Shown here: positions 43,078-51,217 of the stretch, in pieces
Position numbering within the stretch: position 1 is the stretch's first letter
Layout of the letters: the number at the start of each line of letters is the position of its first letter
NCBI GenBank assembly: GCA_021773555.1
Contig: JAJFKA010000009.1
Coordinates: forward strand, 1 to 64,000
Origin: Gammaproteobacteria bacterium
GTDB lineage: Bacteria > Pseudomonadota > Gammaproteobacteria > Pseudomonadales > Azotimanducaceae
Reading direction: 5' to 3'
DNA length: 64,000 nt
Notes under the pieces: generated by a model
The model's database searches: none
What the model was told of the DNA's origin: nothing
What the model saw: the letters and a program-made list of their open reading frames with translations, nothing else
Made by a program: the position numbers and the translations under genes

Positions 43078-43275
43078 ATGGGTAATAACAGCGCTAAACT
43101 CGCATATGCCAGTCCTGAACTGCGTTATTACGGCAGGGTATCCCAACTTACCGCGGGTGGAACGGGTAACAACAGTGAATCCATGGTGATGATTATGGGA
43201 GGGATGGTGATGGTCATGTGTAATTACAACCCCAATCGTCAGCAGGATATAGCCAACTGTCCTGATATCCCATGA
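43078..43275 (+). CDS. Lasso precursor peptide 1
   Basis: A 65-residue precursor. The leader (residues 1-26) carries the recognition pattern Y10-x2-P13-x-L15-x3-G19-x4-L24-T25. Cleavage after Ala26 puts Thr at -2, as in known lasso leaders. The 39-residue core starts GGTGNNSE: Gly1 and Glu8 could form an 8-residue ring, and Glu8 is the only acid at positions 7-9. The tail has Met at 10, 12, 14, 17, 19 and 21, with Gly15-Gly16 between two strands, then Cys22, Arg28, Cys35 and a C-terminal NCPDIP. ATG 43078 is the only start; it lacks a ribosome site. It lies 46 bases after the cyclase gene. Confidence 0.88.
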   Translation: MGNNSAKLAYASPELRYYGRVSQLTAGGTGNNSESMVMIMGGMVMVMCNYNPNRQQDIANCPDIP

Positions 43276-43308
43276 TCAGAGTTAAACTAGACGAATCTGG
43301 AGGCCGAC

Positions 43309-43518
43309 ATTAAACCTTCTGAACAAATACCCGACAATCAAACCGCGAAAAAGCCCTACAGCCCGCCGCAGTTTGTGACCTACGGCGATGTGCGTACGCT
43401 GACAGCAGGCGGAACCGTGGGGACCAACGAGTACTTCACGTTTATGTTCGGCGCCATGACGTTTGAGTTTTGCAGCAGTTCGATGACCCGCACCAGTCCC
43501 AACTGTCCGCTACCCTAG
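43309..43518 (+). CDS. Lasso precursor peptide 2 (non-canonical ATT start)
   Basis: A 69-codon frame with no ATG, GTG or TTG before the leader motif. ATT 43309 is preceded by GGAGG at 43299-43303, five bases away, so ATT initiation is proposed; the frame is open back to 43291. The leader has Y17-x2-P20-x-F22-x3-G26-x4-L31-T32, spaced exactly as in precursor 1. Cleavage after Ala33 gives a 36-residue core starting GGTVGTNE, with Gly1 and Glu8 as ring partners. Phe at 10, 12, 14, 19 and 21 replaces the Met of precursor 1; Gly15, Met17, Cys22, Arg28 and the NCP motif are shared. The end NCPLP is followed by TAG at 43516-43518, overlapping the convergent ABC gene by nine bases. Confidence 0.82.
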   Translation: MKPSEQIPDNQTAKKPYSPPQFVTYGDVRTLTAGGTVGTNEYFTFMFGAMTFEFCSSSMTRTSPNCPLP

Positions 43519-45213
43519 GATTGATCCTTCCAGATGGTTCTCGTTGGGCACCGGCAGGGAAATCAGACGATCCGCCAGTGCCAGAATTGCCGGCCGGTGC
43601 GTAATCAGGAAGGCCGTCTTACCCGCGAGTGCCACGCGCAAAGTAGCTACAATCTGTTGTTCGGCCTCAAGATCAAACATCGAAGTTGATTCGTCCAGAA
43701 TCAGCACCGGGCGGTCAGCCAGGAGCGCCCGGGCGAGCACGACGCGCTGTTTCTCGCCGCCGGATATAAGCATGCCTTCATCGCCAATCGGCGTGTCCAA
43801 TCCAAGCGGCAGTTTCCCGGCAAAATTGGCGACCAGTGCCGCCTCACTGGCGTATTTCAGCTCGCTGTCGGTGGCGGCCGGCCGGCCAAAGAGAATGTTG
43901 TCTCTAATACTCGCATTGAGCACCAGCGCATCCTGGTGAACGAAGGCTATTTGTTGTCTCAGGTTCTGCAGCCGAATGCTGTTGATGTCAATCCCATCAA
44001 TCAGAATCCTGCCGGCTTGTGGTGAAACGAACCTTGTCAGCAGGTTGACCAGGGTCGATTTACCCGCGCCGTTCGGACCGGTAATAGCGACAACTTCACC
44101 TGCTTTTATAGACAGGTTCAGATTATTGAAGACAGGCTGACGCCCGGGATAGCCGAAATCGATGTTGGAAAATTCGATGGACTTATCGACGCCATGGATC
44201 CGCAGGTCACCCCTGTTGGCTTCATCGGGTTCACCGAGCAGGTTGGCCAGGCGTTCACTGGCACCCTTAACAGCGATAAAGACACCGTAGATATCCGCAA
44301 ACCCGCTGATGGGCCGGGTGAGTAACATGCCGTAGAGGACAAGGCTGACAATTTCACCAGGGGAGACGCCACTGCCGTAGTAAAGTCCAATACCGTACCA
44401 CAGCAAAATAAGCAGTCCAGAGGTCCCGCTGAATTGCACGATTGGAGATAACATGGACTGCAGCAGTACCTGCTGGCGATTGAGTTCAACGAGTTCATCA
44501 TTGCTGGCCTTGTAGTTTTCGCTGACGCTTGCTTCCTGTACATAGGCCTTGATGAGCGCAAGCAATGTAAGATTTTCGTAGGCTCGACCGTAGTTTTCCC
44601 CGTAGCCGTCCATCAGCGCGCGTGAAATGGGCTGGATTCTTCTGCCCGTCAGCTTCATGACCAGGTAAAAGAAAGGTGCAAGGGCACAAATCAGCATGCC
44701 AATGAAGGGATCCACTGCCACGACTATCAGCAATGCTCCGACGAAGGTGACAATTGTCGGTGTGAGAGAGATCAGCGGACCCGTGATGAAATCGGTAATT
44801 ACTTCAACGTCGTTGGTGATGAGAGACAAGACTTCCCCGCGTTTTTCCTCCTGATGATAGTCAAGCGGCAGCGCCTGCAGCTTGTCATAAACCAGGACCC
44901 GTAGATCAGCGGAGATCCTTCCGGAAACGTCTCCCAGGACGTACTGAACCAGGAACCGGAGAAAACTCTGGGCAGCAACAAAAACCCCAATGATAATCAG
45001 CGTGGTGGTAACACTTAAGTCCAGTTGACTCTCACCCTGGATTAGGGCGTTGGAAAACTGCCCTGCCATCCAGGGTGTCGCAAGCGCTGTGAGGCTTCCC
45101 GCAATCATCAACGCCAGTGCGCCAAACAACCGACTGCGATAAGGGGCGATTCTCGCCAGTAAGGTACTTAGTAGTTGTGAGCTGAATTTCGATGTAGGAT
45201 TCTGGTCAGGCAA
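43510..45213 (-). CDS. ABC transporter, fused permease/ATPase (candidate lasso exporter)
   Basis: A half-transporter of about 567 residues: six membrane helices in the first 310 residues, then an ATPase with GPNGAGKST (Walker A), SGGEKQR (signature) and VLILDEST (Walker B). There is no N-terminal C39 peptidase domain, as in McjD-type lasso exporters. TTG 45213 has AGGG six bases upstream; a TTG at 45219 is too close to that site. It lies eight bases after the wzc-like stop on the same strand, so it belongs to the EPS transcript while facing the precursor genes tail to tail. Export of lasso peptide or of an EPS-linked lipid are both possible. Confidence 0.87.
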   Translation of the reverse strand: MPDQNPTSKFSSQLLSTLLARIAPYRSRLFGALALMIAGSLTALATPWMAGQFSNALIQGESQLDLSVTTTLIIIGVFVAAQSFLRFLVQYVLGDVSGRISADLRVLVYDKLQALPLDYHQEEKRGEVLSLITNDVEVITDFITGPLISLTPTIVTFVGALLIVVAVDPFIGMLICALAPFFYLVMKLTGRRIQPISRALMDGYGENYGRAYENLTLLALIKAYVQEASVSENYKASNDELVELNRQQVLLQSMLSPIVQFSGTSGLLILLWYGIGLYYGSGVSPGEIVSLVLYGMLLTRPISGFADIYGVFIAVKGASERLANLLGEPDEANRGDLRIHGVDKSIEFSNIDFGYPGRQPVFNNLNLSIKAGEVVAITGPNGAGKSTLVNLLTRFVSPQAGRILIDGIDINSIRLQNLRQQIAFVHQDALVLNASIRDNILFGRPAATDSELKYASEAALVANFAGKLPLGLDTPIGDEGMLISGGEKQRVVLARALLADRPVLILDESTSMFDLEAEQQIVATLRVALAGKTAFLITHRPAILALADRLISLPVPNENHLEGSILG

Positions 45214-45221
45214 GGACAACC

Positions 45222-47447
45222 CTAAACGGCATCGTGCAGTTTAACCGGCTCATCTGCGGCACCATAACCATCATACTGGTAGTAACCTTTGTAGTAGGGA
45301 TGCGATTTGGATTCGAAATCGACCTGGTTAAGTAAAACGCCTGCTACAGGGATGCCGGGATAGCGAAACCGACTCAGCGCAGAGCGGACATTTGCGACAG
45401 TGGTTGTACCAGCCTTAACGACGAAAATCACGGTATCGGTGAGAGAACCCAGCAGGAAAGGATCACTGACCGCGGTGCACGGCGGGGAATCGATGATGAT
45501 GTAGTCGTATTGATCCGAGAGGTCATTCAGCAGTTGGGTAAATGCAGCGGATCCCAGTAGTTCAAGTGGTTTCAAGCTGCGGGACCCGGCGGCCAGGACG
45601 TCGAAATTACCCTGGGTGTAACGAACAATGCAATCCTCAACAGACGCACCACCGGATACGGCGTCGGTTAAACCCAACATTTTTTTATTAGTCTCATTGA
45701 TCGCTGCCTCGACAGAGGGTCGTCGAAGATCACCGTCAATCAACAGGACCCGTGAGGTCTGGCCAAGCGATGCTGACAGGCTCAGGGCGACTGACGTTTT
45801 ACCCTCGTGAGTCTGACAGGATGTAACCAGGATTTTTTTAATGTCCTTATTGACGTTAAGTAAGGTCATGGAGGTTCGCACAGATCGAATTGCCTCGGAA
45901 AAACGTGAATGCAGGTTACCAAGGTATTCCCGGAAGGGAGTATTCGATTTGTCTTCACCGGTATGTACCATAGGTAACAGACCGAGCAGTTGCGCGCCGG
46001 TCTTGTCGATCACATCTTGTTCAGTCTCCAGCGTGTTGTTGAACGACACCGTGACAGATCCAATCAAGAACGATGCGAGAGTCAGTCCGATTAAGGATGT
46101 CATAATGGCCGTAACCAGGCTCAGCTTTGTACCGGTCCGCGGGACCGTTGCCGGATCTGCGATCCAGAGGTTGGTATTTCGAACGGGACCGGCGGCATCG
46201 TCCTGATTCAGTTTCTCCAGAAACACGGTGTAAACTTCACGCTTAATAGCAATGTCCTGCTGTAGTTCGTTCAGTTCAAAATCTTTTCGTCCCAGGGATT
46301 GTTTGCGGTCGCGAACTGTGGACAGGGCCTGCTCGGCGGTGCGCTCGGTCCTGCGCGCGACGCTCAGGTCCGAGTTGATACCGTCCAGTACATTGTTGAT
46401 CTGGGTTTGCAGTGTCCGTCTGGTGGAATCCAATTCAGATTGCAACGCGATCATTTTGTTATGTCGGCGTCCGTAGCGCTTGCTGAGTTCACTCTTGCGC
46501 TGTTCCAGATCAATCAGTTCAGCACTGACTCGACTAACAATGGGATGCTGTGCAAATGCGGGTACGTTGCGCAGTTCGGTGCCACCCTTTTCAACATCCT
46601 GAATTTGCTGAACGAGGTTTTCCAGATTCATTCGATTTTGTCTTGCATCAAAATATCTCGCGGTAACAGTTTCCAGTTCCCTGTCGACTTCATCCCGGCC
46701 GGAACTCGTGGAGATAATGTCCTCAGACTCCATGAAGTCACGCAAATTCTGCTCAGAGCGCTGTAGCTGCTCACGTAAAATCGTCAATCGCTCGGTGAGG
46801 AATTTCTGGTTCTTCAGGGCTGTTTCCATCTCATTCATAAACACCGAATTGATATAACTTTCTGCCAGTGTGTTTGCGGTGCTGGCAGCCAGTTCCGGGG
46901 TTGCCATCGTCAAGGTGATGTCAAGAAGGTTGGAATAACCTGAATCATCGGGCTCTGAGATTGTGATCAATGATCCAAGTTCGGCAGCTGCCCATTCTAT
47001 TTTACTGGCTTCATCCGTATCCAGTTCCTCTGGACGAGGATCTATTTTCGAGAGCAGGTAACCGAGAATGCCGGTTCGTACTGATGTCGCTGACAGTACA
47101 GGTTCGTCGTGCAGGTTCAATCGGTCTACCACGGTACGCGACAGTTTGTTTGAGTGCAGGATCCCTATCTGGGTAATCTTGAAACCCGCATCGCTATCAC
47201 CCCAGTACAACTGTTCGAGATTGAAAACCGTATTGTCCTTCGGAGCCACATGCAAGGTTACTGTTGCGGCGTAAGATGGTGCCAGGGACTGGACATAGAG
47301 CACTGCCAGCACGATGCCGATAGCATTAACCGAGAGAATCCACGGATAGTATTTAAACCAGACAGTGCGCAGGAACATCAGGTAGTACCTGATGTCTATG
47401 GACTCTTCCTCGTAGTAAGGCTCGTTGCGGGATTGATAGCTCGCCAT
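45222..47447 (-). CDS. Wzc-like polysaccharide co-polymerase / bacterial tyrosine kinase
   Basis: A 741-residue inner-membrane protein. It has a Wzz domain with a first helix near residue 38 and a second near 440, a long periplasmic coiled coil between them, and a cytoplasmic BY-kinase domain: THEGKTSVALSLSASLGQ (Walker A), VLLIDGDLRRPS (Walker A') and YDYIIIDSPP (Walker B). The C-terminus is tyrosine-rich (HPYYKGYYQYDGYG), the autophosphorylation cluster. It controls EPS chain length and export together with the Wza-like protein upstream. Confidence 0.93.
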   Translation of the reverse strand: MASYQSRNEPYYEEESIDIRYYLMFLRTVWFKYYPWILSVNAIGIVLAVLYVQSLAPSYAATVTLHVAPKDNTVFNLEQLYWGDSDAGFKITQIGILHSNKLSRTVVDRLNLHDEPVLSATSVRTGILGYLLSKIDPRPEELDTDEASKIEWAAAELGSLITISEPDDSGYSNLLDITLTMATPELAASTANTLAESYINSVFMNEMETALKNQKFLTERLTILREQLQRSEQNLRDFMESEDIISTSSGRDEVDRELETVTARYFDARQNRMNLENLVQQIQDVEKGGTELRNVPAFAQHPIVSRVSAELIDLEQRKSELSKRYGRRHNKMIALQSELDSTRRTLQTQINNVLDGINSDLSVARRTERTAEQALSTVRDRKQSLGRKDFELNELQQDIAIKREVYTVFLEKLNQDDAAGPVRNTNLWIADPATVPRTGTKLSLVTAIMTSLIGLTLASFLIGSVTVSFNNTLETEQDVIDKTGAQLLGLLPMVHTGEDKSNTPFREYLGNLHSRFSEAIRSVRTSMTLLNVNKDIKKILVTSCQTHEGKTSVALSLSASLGQTSRVLLIDGDLRRPSVEAAINETNKKMLGLTDAVSGGASVEDCIVRYTQGNFDVLAAGSRSLKPLELLGSAAFTQLLNDLSDQYDYIIIDSPPCTAVSDPFLLGSLTDTVIFVVKAGTTTVANVRSALSRFRYPGIPVAGVLLNQVDFESKSHPYYKGYYQYDGYGAADEPVKLHDAV

Positions 47448-47454
47448 GGTGTGG

Positions 47455-47973
47455 TCAGAAAATTCCTTCGAGGATCGTTACGGTATCACCTGGGCGCACC
47501 AGTGTCTTCTTGTCAGCAGAGACTGGTTCGGCGGCCTTTTCCCGGAGAATGGTGAACTTTGAAGAAGAAGCCCACTCTGTAGGGCCCCCGGCTACCGTAA
47601 TTGCCTGAAGGATTGTCAGGCCCGGCTGGTAAGGGTATCCCCCGGGACGGTTGACTTCGCCACCGATGAAGAAATTTCGATAGGCTGTGATTGATACGTT
47701 GACGCTTGGTTTTATCAGAATATCCTGCAGCAATCCGGCCACCAGGGTTTGCTCCAGTTCAGCAACCGTCCTGCCCTTCGCGGTGACCATTCCAAGGTAG
47801 GGATAATTAAAAGCTCCAGACTCATCAACCCTGAAGCGCATCGACAAATCTTCTTCCTGATGGACCTGGATGTCGATCTCGTCTCCTGCACCAAGATGGT
47901 ATTCGAGGGATTGCGCGAATGCTGCAGGATGAAGAAACAGGCCTAAACACAAAACACTTAGATAACGTTTCAT
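47455..47973 (-). CDS. Wza-like polysaccharide export protein (short form)
   Basis: A 172-residue periplasmic/outer-membrane export protein. It has a signal peptide ending near HPAAFAQS, then YHLGAGDEIDIQV (Poly_export domain) and an SLBB domain (FFIGGEVNRPGGYPYQPGLTILQAI). It has no lipobox and lacks the C-terminal helix of full Wza, as in short forms that work with a separate barrel, here the protein of 48003-49739. ATG 47973 has GAGGAG seven bases upstream; the frame extends further but into the barrel gene. Confidence 0.9.
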   Translation of the reverse strand: MKRYLSVLCLGLFLHPAAFAQSLEYHLGAGDEIDIQVHQEEDLSMRFRVDESGAFNYPYLGMVTAKGRTVAELEQTLVAGLLQDILIKPSVNVSITAYRNFFIGGEVNRPGGYPYQPGLTILQAITVAGGPTEWASSSKFTILREKAAEPVSADKKTLVRPGDTVTILEGIF

Positions 47974-48002
47974 TTGTGGCTCCTCGATGTTTGTGGGCTG
48001 GC

Positions 48003-49739
48003 TTACAGACCCATGCTCGCCTGAACTGTCAGAGTCCATCTGTCGAAATCCTGCTGGCCCTGCACCTGTTGGCTGGTGAAGGCGCCATCGCCCCGAAACG
48101 TGAGACGAGGGCCTGCTCGAAAGGTTGTTCCAAAAACCCACTGGGATGTTTGTTCAACCCGATCGGTTCCCTCAAAGTCCCGTTCCTGGTAAGTGAAGCT
48201 CAGATCGGACTTCCAGGCCTGATTCCATCGCTGTGCCCAGCTTAACCGCCCGTACTGTTGAACACCAAATTCTCCAGAGTTGATTGCGCCCGGCTGGGCG
48301 AATACCTCAAGTAATTCTCTGGCTGACTGCAGTTCCAGGGTGGAACGCTTTTTGAGCCGCCAGGACAGATCCGCCCGCCAGACAGGGCTGCTAAAGCTCA
48401 GGTTCAGGTCCTGATGTTCCTTTCTCTCGTAGCCTAAAAGCACGGTGCCCGTGATGCGCCTGGGTAGCCAGAACTCCACACCTGGAAGCAGTCGGTACTG
48501 GATACTGTCGCTGCGACTGGCGTAATTAAAGTTCTGATATTGGCCTTCCAGAAGCACGGTAACCCTGCGTTTTACTCGCCAGTAATGGGTGGCCGTCAGG
48601 CTGTTGTTCTGAAGCCCGTAGCCAAAGTCCTGGATTGCTGACTTGCTGTCAACGTCGGTATGCTCAGTTCGCGCTACGACTTCGAAGCGACGCTTATCCT
48701 CGTTGGTGCCGCGCTGGTAGGTGAAATCAAATCCGAGAGAGTCATGATCAAAGGAGCCAAGCAAGCCTGCATTGAAATCTTCAATGGCCTGTCTGGTCCG
48801 CCTGTCATGCCAGTTACGATAGGTTGCTGCGACGTTGAACTGATTGTCCTTGCTAGGTCGATATCCCCAATTCGCCCGTAGCTCATGATTATTGAATCCA
48901 TCCTCGTCACCTTTAAAGTAGCGACCGGATTCGAGCTCGTAATCTCCGAGGAATGTCCACCGGGGTTGTTGCAGGGCGAATCGAAGATGCGGCCTGACAA
49001 CGACGACGCTTGAATCCTGTGCGCCGGTAACTGTACGGTCGATATTGTCAACCCGCAGATAGCTGGTCAGTGACGGTTCGATTGTTCCAATGAGGGCTCG
49101 AGACCGAGTCCAGAAGGACGGTGAGTCTGCAAAAACCGGCAAATCCGCGTCAGCCACGGGGTCGGATGAGCGAGGTTCCTGGGGTATCTGCAAGCCGTCC
49201 TCTCGTCGTAGGACAGCAAGTTCAAGGTGATTGTTTTCACTCGTGATGATTCCGGACAATCCGTAGCGGTCGTAAATTTCAGCAGACGCACTGGAAATGA
49301 CACCATCGAGTCCGAACCTGCGCGCGACCTGCAATTGATGCAGACTCCCGGCATTACCAGCCCGGGCGATCTGCTGCAGCGTACGGTATTCTGCGCTGGA
49401 TATATTGCCGATGAGTTCAACCCTATGAATCTCTATAACATCACCGGGTCTTTCCACACCGTCTTCGAACAATGATGCGAGAACGTAGGTTTCTGATGTC
49501 ACAACGACGCCGTTATACGATACCCGGGTCCGGTCCTCCCAATAATCGCGGTTGCCGTCGCTATCGATCAGGCCATTGAGCGCGACACGGTTGTGATGTT
49601 GGTTGTTTGCTGCCAGCTGATGAGGCATGACACAGAATAAAAGTATCAGGGAAAGACGGGTAACGGAACAACTAAGCGAAACTGCAGTTAAAGACGTCGG
49701 GGAGGTCAGGTTCCTGGGAGAAAGTTCTGCGGGTTTCAT
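48003..49739 (-). CDS. Outer-membrane beta-barrel protein (BBP2_2-like), EPS export
   Basis: A 578-residue protein with a hydrophobic signal around residues 28-44 (LILLFCVMPHQLAAN), a short N-terminal domain, and from residue ~215 a long run of alternating amphipathic strands ending in a leucine. This fits the BBP2_2 barrels found in EPS loci beside short Wza proteins. It probably forms the outer-membrane exit for the polymer. No good ribosome site precedes ATG 49739, so a downstream start just before the hydrophobic segment is possible. Confidence 0.75.
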   Translation of the reverse strand: MKPAELSPRNLTSPTSLTAVSLSCSVTRLSLILLFCVMPHQLAANNQHHNRVALNGLIDSDGNRDYWEDRTRVSYNGVVVTSETYVLASLFEDGVERPGDVIEIHRVELIGNISSAEYRTLQQIARAGNAGSLHQLQVARRFGLDGVISSASAEIYDRYGLSGIITSENNHLELAVLRREDGLQIPQEPRSSDPVADADLPVFADSPSFWTRSRALIGTIEPSLTSYLRVDNIDRTVTGAQDSSVVVVRPHLRFALQQPRWTFLGDYELESGRYFKGDEDGFNNHELRANWGYRPSKDNQFNVAATYRNWHDRRTRQAIEDFNAGLLGSFDHDSLGFDFTYQRGTNEDKRRFEVVARTEHTDVDSKSAIQDFGYGLQNNSLTATHYWRVKRRVTVLLEGQYQNFNYASRSDSIQYRLLPGVEFWLPRRITGTVLLGYERKEHQDLNLSFSSPVWRADLSWRLKKRSTLELQSARELLEVFAQPGAINSGEFGVQQYGRLSWAQRWNQAWKSDLSFTYQERDFEGTDRVEQTSQWVFGTTFRAGPRLTFRGDGAFTSQQVQGQQDFDRWTLTVQASMGL

Positions 49740-49767
49740 GGGAAGGTAGGATGCGCACTAGTCTTGA

Positions 49768-50223
49768 CTAGTCGATCGTAATTTCTCGTTGGATCTTCAG
49801 GCCGTCCTCGTCATGGGTTAAGAACAGCTGTTTCTTAACCACATCCGAGTAGTTGTCCGAATGATAATTCTGGACGAAAATAACGTCGAGGTTTCCATCC
49901 GGGCCAACGCCAAGACTATCCAGTTCAAGTGTTACGGTGATATCGCCCGCCTGGGCCAATCGATGTCTTCGGTCAGCTTCCCATTGGTCCCGTGGCTGAT
50001 CGATACGAGGTGAGCGGAAGGGGATGTAGTGCCCCATATAGGCATCCGCGTCGCGATTTCCCCAGGCAACTACCCAGCTCTGGAGGAATTCCTTGACCTC
50101 CTTCGAATAACATTCGATCGCCGCCTGGTCTTTGTAGCGCTCACAGCCCTCGTCCTGCGCGAACGACGTGAGCGTGGTGAGCGGCATGGTCAGCACAAAT
50201 AGTACCAGCGGGATAGCGCTCAT
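49768..50223 (-). CDS. Secreted NTF2-like domain protein
   Basis: A 151-residue protein with a signal peptide (cleavage near TSFAQ) and a single NTF2/SnoaL-like domain: VKEFLQSWVVAWGNRDADAYMGHY, WEADRRHRLAQ and FVQNYHSDNYSDVVKKQLFL. This is the small domain often fused at the C-terminus of L,D-transpeptidase-like or TPR proteins in EPS loci. It is stand-alone here. It is probably a periplasmic binding or assembly factor; the ligand is unknown. Confidence 0.7.
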   Translation of the reverse strand: MSAIPLVLFVLTMPLTTLTSFAQDEGCERYKDQAAIECYSKEVKEFLQSWVVAWGNRDADAYMGHYIPFRSPRIDQPRDQWEADRRHRLAQAGDITVTLELDSLGVGPDGNLDVIFVQNYHSDNYSDVVKKQLFLTHDEDGLKIQREITID

Positions 50224-50259
50224 TAGCGTCTGGCTCCAGTTACTCTGGTATGCACTCTA

Positions 50260-50976
50260 TCAACTGGCACTGGCGGGAGCCTCCGGAATCTGTTGCTGAA
50301 GAAGTGTCGCTGCTTCAGTGGACTGGTTGGTTGAAGGCGTTCCCTGCGTTGCAAAACCTGGATCCAGTACTGTCCCCTCGAGCCACGACCTGGCTTCCTG
50401 GACATCCAGCACGCGACCATCAAACGGGACATTGCTTTGCATCATGCCGTCGATAACTACCGACAGGCCGTCATATCCAAGTGCGTTAATCGCGTCGAAA
50501 GCACTGGTAAGGATCAGGTCGTACTGAGATTGATTTGAGGCCGCCAGTGCTGCAGCCAGGATCAGTGCGATGGTATCTTCCGGTACGGCGCCCAGACAGG
50601 TCGCCAGGATGACTTCCGGGGCAAGCTCAGCGCGGAGCGACGAGAGAATAATCTTTTCGATTTCAGCGATGGTCAGGGCTGACTTGCATTGTTCGGCAAT
50701 TGATTCAGGCTCAACGTTTGCGTCGATGGCAGTCGTGATGATCCCGGATATGGATCCAGGGGTAACGGCAATCGCGGCACCAATGATCGAAGTCGCATTT
50801 TGTGGACTCAACGCCAGTGCCTGTCGCAGCGCATCGGTGACCTCAGTCCCGCCAAGCAGCGCGCGCTGCATCACCGCAACCATACTCAGGTCGCGATCCT
50901 GCATATCTTCCATGATTGATGCGTGGGAAATTGTGGCAACCATCCAGAGCATGGTCACTTTAGCCGCGATTCTCAC
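50260..50976 (-). CDS. Secreted alpha-helical repeat protein, unknown function
   Basis: A 238-residue protein with a signal peptide (cleavage near ISHAS). The mature part is rich in Ala/Leu/Ile and seems built from irregular helical repeats of about 20-25 residues (e.g. SPQNATSIIGAAIAV, TPGSISGIITTAID, EDTIALILAAALAA), with two cysteines, then a Pro/Ser/Gln-rich tail. I do not recognise a family. GTG 50976 has GAGG upstream. It sits in the EPS operon 36 bases before the NTF2-like gene. Confidence 0.7.
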   Translation of the reverse strand: MRIAAKVTMLWMVATISHASIMEDMQDRDLSMVAVMQRALLGGTEVTDALRQALALSPQNATSIIGAAIAVTPGSISGIITTAIDANVEPESIAEQCKSALTIAEIEKIILSSLRAELAPEVILATCLGAVPEDTIALILAAALAASNQSQYDLILTSAFDAINALGYDGLSVVIDGMMQSNVPFDGRVLDVQEARSWLEGTVLDPGFATQGTPSTNQSTEAATLLQQQIPEAPASAS

Positions 50977-51217
50977 GGGGGAGCCTCGTTAAAAAACGAT
51001 GATCAGGAATTTTATGAGCTGAGCCGCCAATGATCAATGCCCAATTGTAAAAAGTTGTGAGAGATTGCTTACGTAAATTCCTGATTTTATTAGTTTAATT
51101 ATCTTGAGGTTGGGGCAGATTCTACCGTCCGGCGACGAAATTTCTGCATTCTATCGCGGTTTTTGGCCCCAAATCCCTGTAAGTTGTTGTTTTTGTGAGT
51201 ATTGCAACTGAGCCAGT
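50977..51217. promoter_or_regulatory. AT-rich intergenic region with an 11-base inverted repeat pair
   Basis: This 241-base gap separates two same-strand EPS genes and is clearly more AT-rich than its surroundings. It holds perfect 11-base arms ATCAGGAATTT (51002-51012) and AAATTCCTGAT (51075-51085), 62 bases apart, and a palindrome TTACGTAA (51069-51076) touching the second arm. It is likely the promoter and control region of the operon running from 50976 to 43510. No protein-coding signal seen. Confidence 0.45.

Noticed and set aside
43156-43170. Double-glycine (GG) leader cleavage in the precursors instead of cleavage after Ala
   Set aside because: The ABC protein has no C39 peptidase domain, a B2 peptidase is present, and cleavage after LTA puts Thr at -2 with Gly1 and Glu8 at correct ring distance in both precursors.
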